From contig VZTJ01003574.1 of the NCBI GenBank assembly GCA_013397795.1, forward strand, positions 832,000-895,999: a stretch of DNA of 64,000 bases, given 5' to 3'. The notes under the pieces are model-generated. The model had not been told where the DNA came from. It did no database searches and worked only from the letters and a program-made list of their open reading frames with translations. Source of the stretch: Orthonyx spaldingii. Taxonomy: Eukaryota > Chordata > Aves > Passeriformes > Orthonychidae. This document shows, one piece after another, positions 26,301-40,220 of this stretch. The translations under genes and the position numbers were made by a program. Positions within the stretch are counted from its first letter, which is position 1. The number at the start of each line of letters is the position of its first letter.

Positions 26301-27766
26301 CTGAGACTGCAGCAGCTTTGGTATTTGTGCATAGTGAGAGGAAAGGGAGCTCAGGAGGTACCAATCTCTGGTCAGGGCTGGGGCTGCAGTGCACACGTCT
26401 GCAACCCCAGGGCTGGCTGCTCTTGGGCTACTCTGGCCCTACTCAGAACATGCAGCAGGTCTCTCCTGAAACTGTCCTATGGCCCTGGCTGTGGTTTATC
26501 ATTATTTTTAAAGAGTGTAAAGGCTGCATTGCAGATCACCAGAGCAAAACTGCTTCATGCTGTTCACCACACAGAGAGAAACAGGACAGCTGTTCCGTGT
26601 GGCATCGGTGAGGGTGGGCAAGTTGGATGCCAAAAATCTTTTCCAAAGTGATGAAACCTCAGAGGCCAAAAAGTGCCAAAGCTGATACAAAGCAGTCTGT
26701 GCTGCCTTTTGGGAATATTCTGTAGGGCAGCTCCTAATCCCACCCTCCTGCCTTTCACCTGACTCAGACACCAGTGCTGAACCTTAACCCCTGCCCACTT
26801 CTCTCAGCAGGGCCAGACTCAGGGTTTGAGTTCCCATCTGTGGGGTGACCCCGCGACCTCTGCTGATGTTTACTCAGCTGCCAGCACTTCACTGATGGTC
26901 CCAAAACTTGATGTCAGCATCCAGGTCAGTGCTACTTTTGGACTGCATCTCCCAGATCCAGATGGAGACAGAACTCAGCATCCCTACACCTGGCTGGATA
27001 TATTCTGTTCCCTGAGAGCAGGAATTCTGCTGCCTTCTTAAGGGAGAGAAGGGAACAGTGCTGGGGACCAGTGTCCAGCCCTGCCTGACCTCAGAGGGTG
27101 TCACTGCCAGAACCAAAGCTCTGCCATCTTTTTTCTTCACTGAAGGTAAAAATACTTCTGTCACAGAGCTTGCAGCATGTGCACTAACCAAAGGTGAGTC
27201 ACGATGGAAGGTGTTTATCACACTTGGGATTTGAGATTCCTTACAGTTATTCTGTGAGGAGCTGTTAAGTTCCAGTGTCTCTAGATTTTCATATTCTTTC
27301 TGAGGAAAAGTAGCAGATAAAATCATGGTCTGGCACTTGATTCTGAGGGAATTTTAAACAGAACTTAAGACCAGTACAGAAGGGATTTCTGACAAGGGCA
27401 TGTAGGGACAGGACAATGGATAACACTTGTCTGATTTTCATTCAGAAAACAGTGCCTTGTTTTATGCTCAGGCCATCACAGCCTTTTCCTATGCTCTGTT
27501 ATCTAAGAGCACAGCATATCCAATGAAAATATTCAAAATTTCACACTATATGCAGGAACAAATGCACTTAAAAGGAAGTACTTCACTTAGCCATAAAAAT
27601 CATTTAGAACATTTTCTATGTTAACATTTAGTCAAAGCCATAACAAAACTTAGAAACTGTTTCTGTTCTACTGATTATATTGGAGAGGAAGAACTGAGTT
27701 TCCTTCCCCTCAGGAAACCTCCAATCCCACTCCTGTGAGGGGAGAAGAAAGGGAACAGACACGTAC
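23367..27766 (-). other. DOCK3: DOCK3 intron between w5 and w6 (4.4 kb)
   Basis: It contains a 32-base tandem duplication at 26171-26234. A 145-codon open frame on the gene strand (26889-27326) has no known domain and no splice context, so I do not call it. Confidence 0.87.
26171..26234. repeat. 32-base tandem duplication
   Basis: The unit starting attataattcctgttatgt occurs twice in direct tandem (26171-26202 and 26203-26234) with differences mainly in its second half. Confidence 0.88.
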
Positions 27767-27848
27767 TGTGAAAAGTGCACACATCCGATCGATCTTCTCC
27801 GGATTCCTGGGGCCTCCGTTCTTGTTTAACCTCACCATGAACCTCTCA
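27767..27848 (-). CDS. DOCK3: DOCK3 coding exon w5 (82 bases, residues about 249-276)
   Basis: One base completes the Ser codon from exon w4, then 27 codons read ERFMVRLNKNGGPRNPEKID and RMCALFT, ending in phase 0. The acceptor is gtttttcag/tgagag with a good pyrimidine tract; the donor is aca/gtacgt, in which the exon ends in A, not the more usual G. It continues the conserved DOCK_N beta-sheet region (SERF-LVRLNKNG pattern). The exon is isolated: 14.5 kb of intron precedes it in the transcript and 4.4 kb follows. Confidence 0.95.
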
Positions 27849-30800
27849 CTGAAAAACAAACAATGTTAAAAAAATAATGAGCTTTTCCTGTACATACTTC
27901 ACCAGAAAAATACATGTAGATGTGGGTTTTATTAAAAAAAAAATGCAGCAGTTATTGTAATTCCAAAGTATATGAAACAGTATTCACTGGTCTATACAAA
28001 ATGACATGGAATAGCACAGATTTTTAATAGTAAGCACTCTGCATGTGAAAACATTGTGTTGATGCATATTCATGATGCAATAACATTAAAATAATGTGAA
28101 TATAAGAAGCACAGAATCTGTACACATTACAGCTCCTCCAGGCAAAGGCTAAGGCAAACTTGCTGAGGGGTACAGTGCCTTTGGTAAAACTGAGTTCATT
28201 AACATCCACTCAAAACTCACAGTTACAAGAATACCAATTAAGCAATCTCCTTCAACACAGAGCATTTATAGAAGCAAGATACTAATTCAAACACATTAAG
28301 ATTCAATTGATATAACTCTTGCCAATCACATTAAGCAGCCCTTTGATGAATAAAACCAGTATGTTTAGCCAGACTGCAAAGTGAACAATCCTCACAATGC
28401 ATGGTAAGAGATGAACATTCATATTATTTCTTAAGACAGAGAATTTATGTGTAAAAGTAAGTTTGATGACCAATTTTTCCCTAGTGTGCAACAGCCCCCT
28501 GAGAATTGACCAGAGTCTTCTTCCTAGATTTTCGTAGAAATAAAATGAGAGCACATCATTAAATCTTCCATTAAATCACAGAGCCTTTCAATCCTATCCA
28601 CTATAACTGCATCCACTCCAGTAACCCTCATTTGATACATCTGCCAGCATATTATCCACTGCTGGCCTGAAAAAAATGAAAGCACAGTGTCCACACCACC
28701 TCCTTTGGCAGCTGCCTCCAAAGGCCACTCATCCCTGCAGTTAAAGCACACGGATCCCGGGCAGCTCCCTGATTCCAGTGCCCAGCCACTGCCTTTGTCA
28801 CCTTTCTGCATTAAAGAGCTCATTTCTTGCAGAGCAGGGATAGCAGTGATATTCCCCCACACAAATCAGCAATTTAACACTGTTAAAAAATCAAAAAAAA
28901 AGTGCTGGAATGGTTTTGTAGAACTTGCCCATGGTGCAGTTTTTCAACAGCATTTCATGACCAGTTGTGAAGCTGGAAGATTGTAACAGCTTGGTACTGA
29001 TGCCACCTGCACCATAAATACACACACACCTGGGGGTTCCACACAGGTGAAACAGAGTCCCTGCTCATCCTAACTGTGATTTATCACACATCACCTCTTG
29101 GCCTTTCCACTACAGCTTTATGCTGTGAGTTCATGTGATCTGTTCATTATAAATACTGATGTATTTTCAGAATTATTACTTTTGTTGGAATGGTCCTTCA
29201 TTCTCAAGCATGACCCACACATCTCATTATACACCGTTGCATGATTATTTATGTAAGTTAATGATGTTCAGCAATCCAGATCATCCTCTCTGCCTGTTTC
29301 ACTCTTCCTGTCACTCACTATTACTCCAATCTCCATGTATCCCACAACCCAATTCAGTTGTAATTTTAATTAACTTGCCACCAATGCTTATAACCTCAGA
29401 GACTGCTGAAATGCCACAAAGAAATCCATAAGAAACAGATATTTGATGATTCTTTCGAGATGTCAGTAAATTAAGAACATTTTACCAAAAGCTTTAATGA
29501 CATGATAAAATCCATTCTTTCAGTAAGAATTTTGTGATGTGTTAAGTGGAGAGGAGGACAATATTACAACTTCACAACACGACACTGACAGTCACATTAC
29601 AACAATATAACATCTTCATAGCTACCTCTGTCTACCTAATACATAAATCAATGTTACATACTGTATTTTAAATTTCCAGTAAGATGTAGTCTTGAACTTT
29701 CAAAAGAAGGGTTTTTTTTAGGTTTTTAAAATTATTTTTCAGCTCTAATGAGCACTTCATTTTCATACAGGAGCTGAAAGCAACACTTTATGTGTGCCAC
29801 AAAATCCTGTGCAGGCTGTCCCTCGGACAACGGCAGGGAAGGGACTGCCAAGTCTTTGGGCTGAGCTGCCTTTCACTCATTACCAAAAGCTGTATTGCTC
29901 AGTCTGCTTTTAAAGCACCCTGAGAGGGATAGTCTGGAGACTCACTTGGTGGCCTCTTGCAAGGTTTTCCTCCATTAATACGTGGAAATCTTTTAAATTT
30001 CCAATTCATCTTCTCCTTGTTAGAGCCATGGAGAAAATCTGGTTCCTGTCCCCCTGTTCCGGTGCTTTTCAAGGAACGAAGCAGCCACCACCTCTCTCAC
30101 CTGCCTACTGATCACCTGTTCCCTTATTCCAGCTGCACTGCAGTAACAACCTTCACATTCCTTCCTCAAAGTCCTCCTTGAGTCCTCTTGGGCTTGTGTG
30201 GATAAATAATTAAGGGGACTTTGAGTCAACTGCAGCATTTGAGACCTGTGGAGCAGGAAGAGGCATTTGGCCAAAGGAGATCCAGGGACAGGACCTGGAG
30301 AAGGACAGGGCAGCAGTGCCAAGGGGCCACCCCAAAGGACCAAGCCACCTCCAGTTCTCCCTCCTTTCCTTGCACAGCAGTTCTCCTGAAGTTGTGGGTT
30401 TGTTTCCCATCTCCAGCATTCCTCTAATCTTTGATATTACAACTGACCAAGAACAGTTTGCTATTATTCTACTGTTCTGTTATTACTCTACTCAGGTCTC
30501 ACTGGTGCAGGTCCCGTCAGTATCCCTGGAATGGGACTGGAAGCTTTTTACACCGGTGACCCACATTATGAACTAGTTAGTCAGCTGCTTCCCATTTTAC
30601 AACTGCAGATTTATTTCTATGTCAAAGCAAATCTGGAAGAATAACCCTGTTTCCAATGACCTGAAAATCCACTGCCTTCATCTATCATTGCAGCTCTGCT
30701 TTTAGACAAAAATATACACATGTAGGGTCAAGAAACTTAATGGGAATTCAGTAACTTAATTTCTAGTTTTATGAGCTACGTCCTTTGAAAAAGTTGAGTC

Positions 30801-33800
30801 TCCAGTGTGTCTTTTCCTCAAGCTTATCTTCTGCACAAGGACAAGAGCATGTACAGAATCTAGACAACATTAAGTCCAGTTTAGTAAGACTAAAACATCA
30901 AATCTGAATAAACTCCATGTGGAAATTAATTAAAAGCCCCAGTAGCTATAACTACCAAATGAGTGGTGGAAATGAAGCATGGTAAGTGCTGAGATAAAAT
31001 CTGACTGCTTGATCCTACTGCTGTCCAGAACCAAAAAAACCCACAAAACCCCCACAACCAAAACCAACAATCCAAGAAGTTTTCAGCTATTCTGAAAATA
31101 CACCAAAATCAGTTCTTTTGCATAAAATTGGAGATAAATGCATCAAGACACAGAAAAGAATTAACATTTTACCCTGCTGAGCTCAGACCCAAGACGTGCC
31201 ACACTAGGAGCAGTATCTTAAACAAAAGCTTATTTATTCCTCTTGCTCCTATATGCTATAAGCAACCTCCAATTACTCTAATTGCAGCATCTCCTCCTGT
31301 GCTAATTCCCATCATAGTGAAACCACCTCTTGTGCAGCACTAAGCCAGGCTTTACAATCACTCTCATGATTAGCAATTGCTACAGCTACTCAAATATAAG
31401 AACCACTGCTCTGACAAGCAAAGTCAAACAGCTTCTTGTTCATTCACTTGAAAAGGAGGAAAAATGAAAGGAGTGCAGTGTCTCACTTCTTGGCTTCCCC
31501 AAACTGACTGAAAAGCAGGACCATACTGAACTCTGCAAAAAGGAAGGAAGCCATCAATGGTTTGGGATGTTACATTTTTAGCATGAAAAAGGGGGCAAAC
31601 AGGGACAAAATGCACTGTTGGGTGAGCAGGAGTGGCACTATGCCCACAGGGAGTTTTTGTTGCTGAGGTTTGTTTGTGATGTTCTTTGCACAACGTGTGA
31701 AGATGACAACAAAAGGAAAGGCCTGGCAGAGAGCTGGGGGTGGACTGGTGAGCCCCTGGCATTAATTCACGGGCACGTTTAATTACTGGGGGTGTTTCAA
31801 GGCAAAAATCCTGACTTGAGCATCCATTTGGGAACGTAGGCACAGCATTAACAGATGCATAATGCCAAAGCTGGGGATGTCTGGGGAGAGGCTGCAGATC
31901 AATTCTCTGTTGGAATTGGAGGCTGGTGATAAAGAACACGGACTAAAAAAAATTAATTCTTTAACGAAGTATAGGAGATTGGTTTTCTGACAGCAGCACA
32001 TTAGGGCTTCAATCTCCTTAGGCAGAAACCTCACATCTTGTACCCTTCCCTTGCTTTAAATAACAGTCCAGCAGCTATTTCTCCCAGAAACAAAACCTCC
32101 TTCACCCTCTCCATTCCAATGTGCCACTGAAAGGGAAAAGGTACAAACGCTCCCTGGTTTTTCTTATTTTCCTCAGTGCTTCTTATTTCCAGAGTAAGCT
32201 GGGAGAACACTGAAAACCCCCAAGTATTATTCAAAATAGCTCAGTCCATTCTCAAAAGCTGTATTTAATTGGGTTTTTAGAATTTAGCATGTGGCCAACC
32301 CCTTCTAAGAACACAGGTTATTTTAGAAATACATATTGGTCCACAACACATGTAGAAGTGCACAGGAAAAAGGGTCATGTGGTAGTGGAAAAGATCATAT
32401 AACAACTCGTATTTTAGACTTTGATCTTCCCTTGGTGTCTCCCCAGGTTCTTTCTGACACTTTTAGTATCATGTAAAACCTCACCTGCATGCAAAATACA
32501 AACTCAGGAACAAATATCTGAAAATGCTGCCACAGAAGCCAGAAGTTTGCAGGAATAAGCTACAAACACCTGCCTAGCCAGGACAGTTCACCTCTTTTCA
32601 GTCCTACTGGTTAAAAAATAAATGATAAGCATGATACTATTTTATTTCTCCCCTGCCCCTCTCCCCAAAAAATCTCTAGTCTCTTCTTTAATGAATGCTA
32701 ACATGCCTGACAATAATTCTAGAGTAACACTGAGCTGGCATGTGGGTATCATAAACATTAGAAGATGCTACTGTAAAAGCACCGTATTTTGTCCCAGATA
32801 AATCTCCAGACCAAACTCCACATGGGCCATCCAGGAGAGAGCTTGGGAGGAGCTGGTCACTCTCTATGGCAACTAAACCTTGCCAAGAGTTACTGGTATA
32901 GCATCAAAGCATTTCCTTAAAGCTGCAAAAACAGGAGCTTGTTTCAAAACATTAATTAAGTTAGGAGAGAAACCCCATGCAAGAGATCCCTGGGGCTTGG
33001 TGGGAGTGGGAAGGGGAGAGAAAACGGAACTACAGTCTCTAAACCTCACAGCCTGGACATGCTAATACTTGCATGGATTAACTTGGGAAGCTGTTCCTGT
33101 ATCAGAGAGGAAGTCCACTGACCCAGCACAGCAGAAGTTTTAAAGCCCCAGGGCAGCAGCATTAGCCAGTTTTGCAGGAAGCAATTACTGCTCTCCACCA
33201 CTCTGTTTGGAGGCTGGGAGAAAACCAGGCTCTGCTGTCCTGGCTTTCCATTTGTGCTGCATCCTGCAGTACAGTTCATGAGAACGAGATGAGGCTTCTC
33301 ATATTTGCTTGCAAAACTCACACAAGGAAGAAACAGACTTTCATTTTCATCCCATTGGCCAAACTTGTTCAAATCTCTCTCCAGTTTGTCAACTGCAAGA
33401 ACATTACCGCAGTCAGCGATTGAAACGCTCACTCCAGGACAGCACTGCAGCCTGATGCTCTTGACAACAACCTGTAGGAACTTTCTAAAAAGGAAACAAG
33501 CCTCACTTCAGGCCTTCTGAATTTTATTTCATGAGCGTGACCTCATGTTCATGAAGAAAGTACGTACCTATATTGACATTTTATTAACTTCCCATTGTCA
33601 AAAATAATGGGTTTTTCTCCTGAAAGATGATTTAAGCAGTAGGAGCGTCCTCTGTAAAAAGCTTTTCAAGTTTACTTTCTGTTCATCATGATTATCTTTT
33701 AGAGTTGCTAATTTTTGCTCATCCTCTTGGAAAAAATATCTAGGTCCTTACAGCTGCTGTAAGACTGACCTAATAACAACATCTCCCAGAGCTCCACAGA

Positions 33801-34412
33801 ATGAGTCTTCATTCTCAGTGTGAGTGTGACAGGAAGCCAGAGCATATGTACAGAATGGTGTCTGTGAAGAACTCAATCCCCACTTCCAGTGTAAACCAAC
33901 AGCATCTCCCAGATCCCAGCAGTGTCTGAGCAATCCATCATCGACAGCGGTCACTGCCGAGCCCCGGAGACAGGAGCATCACCTCTGCTGAACTTTCAGT
34001 TTGCTCACTGTCTCAACAGTGACTCAGGGACCATTTAAAAATCTTCCTTTCCAGGCGAGTGCTCACAGAATGTGTTTGGTTTTTCCCCTTTTTCTTTTGT
34101 TGGGGGATGCAGGAGAGTTCTTTCCCGAGCTGTCTTACCCAGCAGCTCTGCAATAACCCCGCTTCCACAAACAAGCGAAGCAAAGTACACTGCTTTGGTT
34201 TATGGAGTGTATTTTATAAAGACATCTTAGAGAAAAGAACACCAAATCTGTGAGGGAAATGAATCTGGCCCTGAGAAAACGGCTCCAAGCAACACAGTTT
34301 GCTTCCCAGCAAATTCAGGCTTAATGCTCATGAATTATTAAATTACCACATTGGCGAGAAGCCCCGGGGAGGATTACAGAGCTTACAGTAAGACTGTTAC
34401 TGCAAACACTGG

Positions 34413-34426
34413 GTTTCCATGGAAAC
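34413..34426. promoter_or_regulatory. Perfect palindrome resembling an RFX X-box
   Basis: The 14 bases gtttccatggaaac are a perfect inverted repeat and match the general RFX-family pattern (two GTNNCC-like half sites with a short spacer). About 80 bases to the left is the homeodomain-type sequence gaattattaaatta. The location is deep in the 14.5 kb intron. The match is sequence-only; function as an enhancer is inference. Confidence 0.3.
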
Positions 34427-37400
34427 AGAAAATAGTGAAAATAACTACCTGTCATTTCTCTTGCCACATTCAAGGGAAAACCACCACAATGTTAAAGTGT
34501 TATTGAGGCTTGCAGGAGAAAGGCAGCTAAGCACCAATTACGTTCTCCTTGGCTTCTCGTGACTCTGCCACACTTGAACATTTGACACTGTCATGAGGAT
34601 TTTTCTGTTATTTCCATCATGAAAGGTACATATTTACGTTCCTGAAAGGAATCCTATCAATTAGGAACGGTTTCTATTTCCAAAAAAAAAAAAATTAAAA
34701 AAAGAGAGAGACTTTAGTCATCCAGTGTGATTCCCCAGTGATGGTAATTTTAACTAATGGAAAGCAAGGCAGACTGACCCTGCCAGGTGGCAGGTGAGGA
34801 AAGCTTTGCAGGGAAGATTTCTAATTTTGGATTACAGGTATTTTGTAGAATAAGGATTTTATCACCATCTCTACCCAGGGAGAAGCTAATGGTTCTGAGG
34901 TCTGATACAGCAGCTGTCACATTTAATTCTTGCTCCACGAGAGCTTCGCACACGACAATTTCAGCCAGGAACACAGAACTAGGTTCTGAGGGGGAATTTT
35001 GCCACAGAAAGAGCTCAAGTGTAATGAGAGGATTCCTTACACTGGGCCTTCCTACAGACAGAAAATTACTTGGAAGTGCTTTGTCTGAGGTCACTTACAC
35101 ATTTTAACAATGCAGATTTCCCTCTGCCCCTCAAGTGAGCAGAATCTCTTCCAGCTGTGTGTTCATGACACATTGTCATTCCTCCTGAGCAGGAAAAGGG
35201 AAGAGGTTCCAATGCCTCAAATAATTGATTTCTTCCTGTTAACAACTAAAAAAATCAAAAATAACTCTACATCCCTGCCTATTTCTATGTCTTATTTGAT
35301 CCCCAGCCCAAAGAAACCCCTGTTTTGGGGGAAGGAGGGTGGTGGTGGTGAGAGATACAAAATAAGATGGATATTTGTAAAAACCCCTGCTTTAGAATAG
35401 TTACATATTGATAATTCCATAGGAACTAGGAAAAATAGTAATTTTATAGAAAAGAATTAACATCTCTAATAACACCACTTACATCTCTTACAGCAATTCT
35501 CACATACAAATCCAGACAGTTTCTTTTGCATATACTATTAACAAGACAGGGGATAAACAGGAAAATCAAGCAAATGCAGATTCTGGAGAGAGATCCAGGG
35601 AATGAAAGTCAGCTGAAGCAACCAATAGAAAATGAAAATCCATCACTCCTCCTGTGCCCGTTTCTAAAAATCTACCCACCAAAAAACCTTACAAAATACT
35701 CCACAGGTTTTGTCTTCAGTGATGACAAAACTTGTAATTTTCAGAAGTTCTGTATTCTGACAGAAAGGCTCTCTGTCCCAGCTGTGTGAGTGCAGCAGAC
35801 TTCAGAGACAGATTTCCATGGTCACTGCAGTGACCAGAACAAGGTCTGGTCATTGCTGTGGGCAGCACTCTTCCTTACTGTTTGCTTAGTTTTTGAGAAA
35901 GTTCACCTTGAACAGGATGAAAAACTCACGCTACTACCATTGCTATTGCTATGAATTATCTATTGCACAAAACTCAGAAAAATACTTTCCTTGAAATACT
36001 AAAAACACAGCAAACTGAAGTACAGGAGGAGCTGATGGAGGATTAGCTATCCCAACAGATCAGATTGCTAAGAGACAAGTAAAAATTGAAAGATGGGGTT
36101 TTTTCATGACTAAGCAGAAGAAAAACCTCATTAGTTGGTAAGGTTATTCCCTAGGAAAATTCTCTGAATTTTAAAGAAATAATTCTGAGTGATACAAAGT
36201 TATTTTTTCCCAGCAGACAAATCATTACACTGACAGTGAATGAGATAACTTTTCTATTTTAAAATAGCTATGCTATTAAAAACATAACAAAAGGAAAATT
36301 TAGCACATATTGCACAATAAAAGTAAAATATAATTTTCTGCTTCCTTACATAGCAAGCGGCAGTAAAGGAACATGATAATATTTTAAAGCAATTAACTGG
36401 GGATAAATGCCCACACATTGTCCCAGCACTCCCAGAGCCATTACTTGAGAGAGAAAATACTGAAAAAGGATCTTCAGGTCAGTCCCATATCCTGGGAGAG
36501 AATGCAGTCAGATTGCTTTGACACAGTTTTTACTGTGGATCCTTCCATGTTAATCAACAATTTCTCTTTCAGCTATTCAACTTCAACCATATTTATCTAC
36601 CCAGTGACCCTTCTTTCCTTTTTCTGACTTTATTAATGCCAGTCTTACTCTTTTTTACTCAACTTGCCCCCCTTTCTCCACTCTCAGCTGCCAAACCTCC
36701 CTGTGCCCAAGCAGAATTTGGTGTCTAGAACGTGTACAAGTTCCACAGCCCTGGTTTGGGGCAGGCAGGGTTGCTCTGTACAGGTGCTCTCACATTCAGG
36801 ATGCTGATCCTGCACATCAGAGCTCTGAGAGGACTCAAACCCCTTCTCAGACAGGACTTGTGGGAAATTTGCCATTGCCTTTTGAGAAGTTGGCTCAGTG
36901 TTTGCAATGGAAGCTCCTGACTGTGGTAATTGTCTGCATTAGGAAGTGCTACAGGAAAATTATTCAAGCTGGCATGTGTAAGCACAATGTAATTTTAGCT
37001 ACACTGTTCCTGCTAACATTTTTTAGCAGCTGATCTACATTCCTATTGACAGTTTAAAAGTCAAAAAGCCATGACTAAATGATGACGAGAACCATGGAGC
37101 CAATGGCCATCATCAAACACAAGAGAGAGATGAAGGATTCCTGTCACATTTGTCAAGGTAACCTTCAGCAGCTTGGTATAGATTTGTATTCTGACGTCTG
37201 GATCGGGAACACTGTGTCGGAGAAACTCCTACCACAGCAAGAGTGAAAATCAAATCCCCTACAAATTCATCATTTCTAAATCCAGCGTTTCAAAGTGGTG
37301 CATTTCATTCTACTCTACCTAAACACTGTCACAAACATTTTCTTTTTACAGCCTTCCCGTGCCACTCAAGTGCAGTATCGTGACTTCCACAGGCCCAGGT

Positions 37401-38639
37401 TGTACAAGTGAGTAGCAACTTGAGAGAACCCTGCTAACACTCACACACTGGTTACACCAAACCCACTTTGGTCCTGCCCCAGAAGTGAACCTGTTTACAA
37501 GGACAAGCAGACATTTAAACTGTTCTCTAATATTTTGACCCCTTTAGTATCTTCAACCATTTACACATTGGTCTGCTGATTTTTATCACAGAAAATAATT
37601 TGGCTGGAAAGTATCCCAAGGTCCAGAGATGAGTTACAAATGGGGAATCACTGCCTCCATTACCTCTGCAGTTACCACCAAAGGCCACTGCAGAGCAGAA
37701 CCAACAGCCAAACATTGCCACTGAACATTTTTTGACTCAGCCTTGAAAAACAGGGGCAGATGATTTTATGTCAGATGACTTTGGAGCAGCTGAATCCAAC
37801 TATCCTGATGTAGACCCAGAGCGTTTTTTCAGTCCATAATTATGCTTCCAAACCATGTTTCTCTCCCGAGAACTGCTTTGTCAATGGTGCTAAATCCTTA
37901 AGACAAGACTTGGGACAGACTGTACCGCTCACACTCTCCCCACCATCCACCCACAAACTGAGAACATTTCCACAAAAAACATCTTTCCGTATCACCTATT
38001 AGCAAGAGCTTTAAAGAGCAAGCTTATGTTTTTTCTCATTTTGGCTACTGCTTTTAAATTTTAACACTGAAATAGACGTTTCCCAATCAAACTCCCAGCC
38101 CTGTGTTGCTGTGGATAGAATCCTGTCTCACCCCAAAGATGTGGCAGATATTTAAAACAGACACTGCAGAGAACCTCTGCTCTCTCAACCAAAGGTTTGG
38201 ACATTTTCTGTGTGAGAAATGCCCACATGGACTTCCTCAGTCAGTTCTATCAACACCACCACGGGCACTCAGCACCTCTTCCACAACCTCCAGTCACGAG
38301 GAGGTCGTTGCTATAAGGGGAATGGCAGAGGCTCAGTAAGGAGCAGGAGGCAGGTGGAGGAGTTACCAGCAGAAATATGCACACCACCATTTCCCATGCA
38401 TAATTACTGCCCAGGCCCCCAGATCTTCAAATTCAATCACATCAGAGTTTCTCTTTTGTTCTATTCACTCTCCATAATTAAGGATATTTCTAGATGACAA
38501 GAAACTTTTAAATCCCAGTGGTGTGCGAAACAGGGTAACTGGTTTAAGATGCAGGCGGAATGAAAAACATTCACATGTTTAAACATAAACTTTATAAAGA
38601 AAAAATAGGACGGAAATTTATTTATCCTTCTCCATACTC

Positions 38640-39034
38640 AAAAGGCTGAGAGAATTGGGATTGTTCAGCCTGGGAAAGAGAAGGGTTCAGGGTCACCTAA
38701 TTGCCCCTTCCAGTGTCTGAAGGAAGCCCACAAGAAAGATGGAGAGAGACTATTTACAAGGGCTGGAGTGACAGGACAAGGGGGAATGGTTTCAAAGTGA
38801 GGGTGGGTTTAGATGAGATATCAGGAGAAAATTCATCCCTGTGGGGGTGGGGAGGCCCTGGCACAGGGTGCCCAGAGAAGCTGTGGCTGTCCCATCCCTG
38901 GAAGTGTCCAAGGCCAGGATGGACGGGGCTTGGAACACCCTGGGATAGTGGGAGGTGTCCCTGCCATGACAGGGGGTGGGATGAGATGGCCTTTAAGGGC
39001 CCTTTCAACCCAAACCATTCTGTGATTCTGTGAT
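38640..39034 (+). mobile_element. CR1 LINE 3'-end fragment, well preserved
   Basis: About 395 bases from ggctgagagaattgggattg through aagctgtggctgtcccatcc to a 3' end ccaaaccattctgtgattct with two copies of the terminal octamer. Target-primed CR1 insertions characteristically end in such octamers and are truncated at the 5' side. It is the best-preserved repeat in the window and so probably the youngest. It lies antisense to DOCK3 in the 14.5 kb intron. No intact reverse transcriptase frame remains. Confidence 0.93.
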
Positions 39035-39289
39035 ACTCAGTGGACTTTTCAAGCTTATTTTCAGAAAAAAACCCGCTATCATACTTCTGAATCTGTAATT
39101 TTTTTAAAGTTATGCATAATTCCATGCATTTCCTAGAAAAATAGAGTTATTGTATAGGTATCTAAACCTCACTGCTTTACTGAATTTAGTTTATTTTCAC
39201 CCATCAAAATCATGCTAAAAAAAAGTAAGAAAATTTAAATATATCTTTGATTTGTTGCATCTTTCTAGCACAATTAACATTCTGGATCA

Positions 39290-40220
39290 CTTTGTTTACC
39301 AGTTTCCAGCTCCTTTAGAGCAGTTTCATGCAGCCTGCATCTCTTTATTATAACAAGTTTAATATTCTCTTCTGTTGAGGCACGAGGTGCATTCCCATAT
39401 CACAGACCAAAATTAGTTGGCTCTGATGTGATTTGTGCTTGACAAATCTATGCTGACTTTTACTTATCATCTTGTTAGCCTCTTAGTGCTAACAAGTAGT
39501 TTATTTGTTCCACAACTTTCCACATTTGTCATCGGATTGCAGCTGACCTTCTTAGGGGGATTGAGGCAGAGCAGCCATTAAATACTCCAGCTATCTTAGA
39601 AACATCTGCTCATGGCTTAATGTCCCCTTTAATCTGTTCAGTTATTCCTTGATTTTGTACAAATTTTTTTTTTTTGCTAGTAAGGCATTATAAAATTCTT
39701 CTTTTTTTTTTTCGTCCTTGATGCCTTTTTGCTAATTGTATTTTTTTTCTACAAGTTTCTCTTCCCATCCCTGTTTGTGCAATTTCATTGTTTGTCCTTT
39801 TTTGTACTGCCTTCCAGACTCCATTTCACCACAGACTATGATACAGACTTTCTGATGTTCCCATATATATTTCATCTTTCCTTCATACTGAAACAATTTG
39901 CTTTTGTGCTCTTCAACAGTATCATTAAGAAACAGACAAGTCTCAAATGTCTTTTCTCCATATCAGTTTACCTATCTCTGTTTGATCCTTATTGACACCT
40001 TCCTTACTGAGCTCACCACCTTTACAGTAAGATTTTCTTTCCTGCCTTTTTGATGTTACTTTCAACTCGATCATTCCACGGTCGTTCATCCCAAGGTATG
40101 TCTCACAATGGGGTATAATCATTGGCTATAACCCAAACTGGATCAATTATCACATCATTTTCCAGTAACTTCCACACAGCAAACAAGCTGAGGTATTAAG
40201 ATGAGTCACAAACATTTTGT
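39290..40220 (-). mobile_element. Ancient CR1-like LINE relic, antisense on plus strand
   Basis: The plus strand is T-rich and contains tgacaaatctatgctgactt followed by ttacttatcatcttgttagc, then a long stretch resembling the reverse complement of old CR1 reverse transcriptase and endonuclease sequence as it is found in turtles and crocodilians. The coding direction would be minus. It is highly decayed, with T runs at 39664-39675 and 39702-39712. The identification rests on remembered sequence similarity; boundaries are rough, and the relic may continue beyond 40220. Confidence 0.6.

Noticed and set aside
26889..27326. 145-codon open frame on the gene strand
   Set aside because: Considered as an extra DOCK3 exon or nested gene, but exon w5 joins exon w6 in the correct phase without it and it shows no known protein family.
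31424..31939. 171-codon minus-strand open frame
   Set aside because: Intronic, with no recognisable domain, no splice or promoter context and a composition like random translation.
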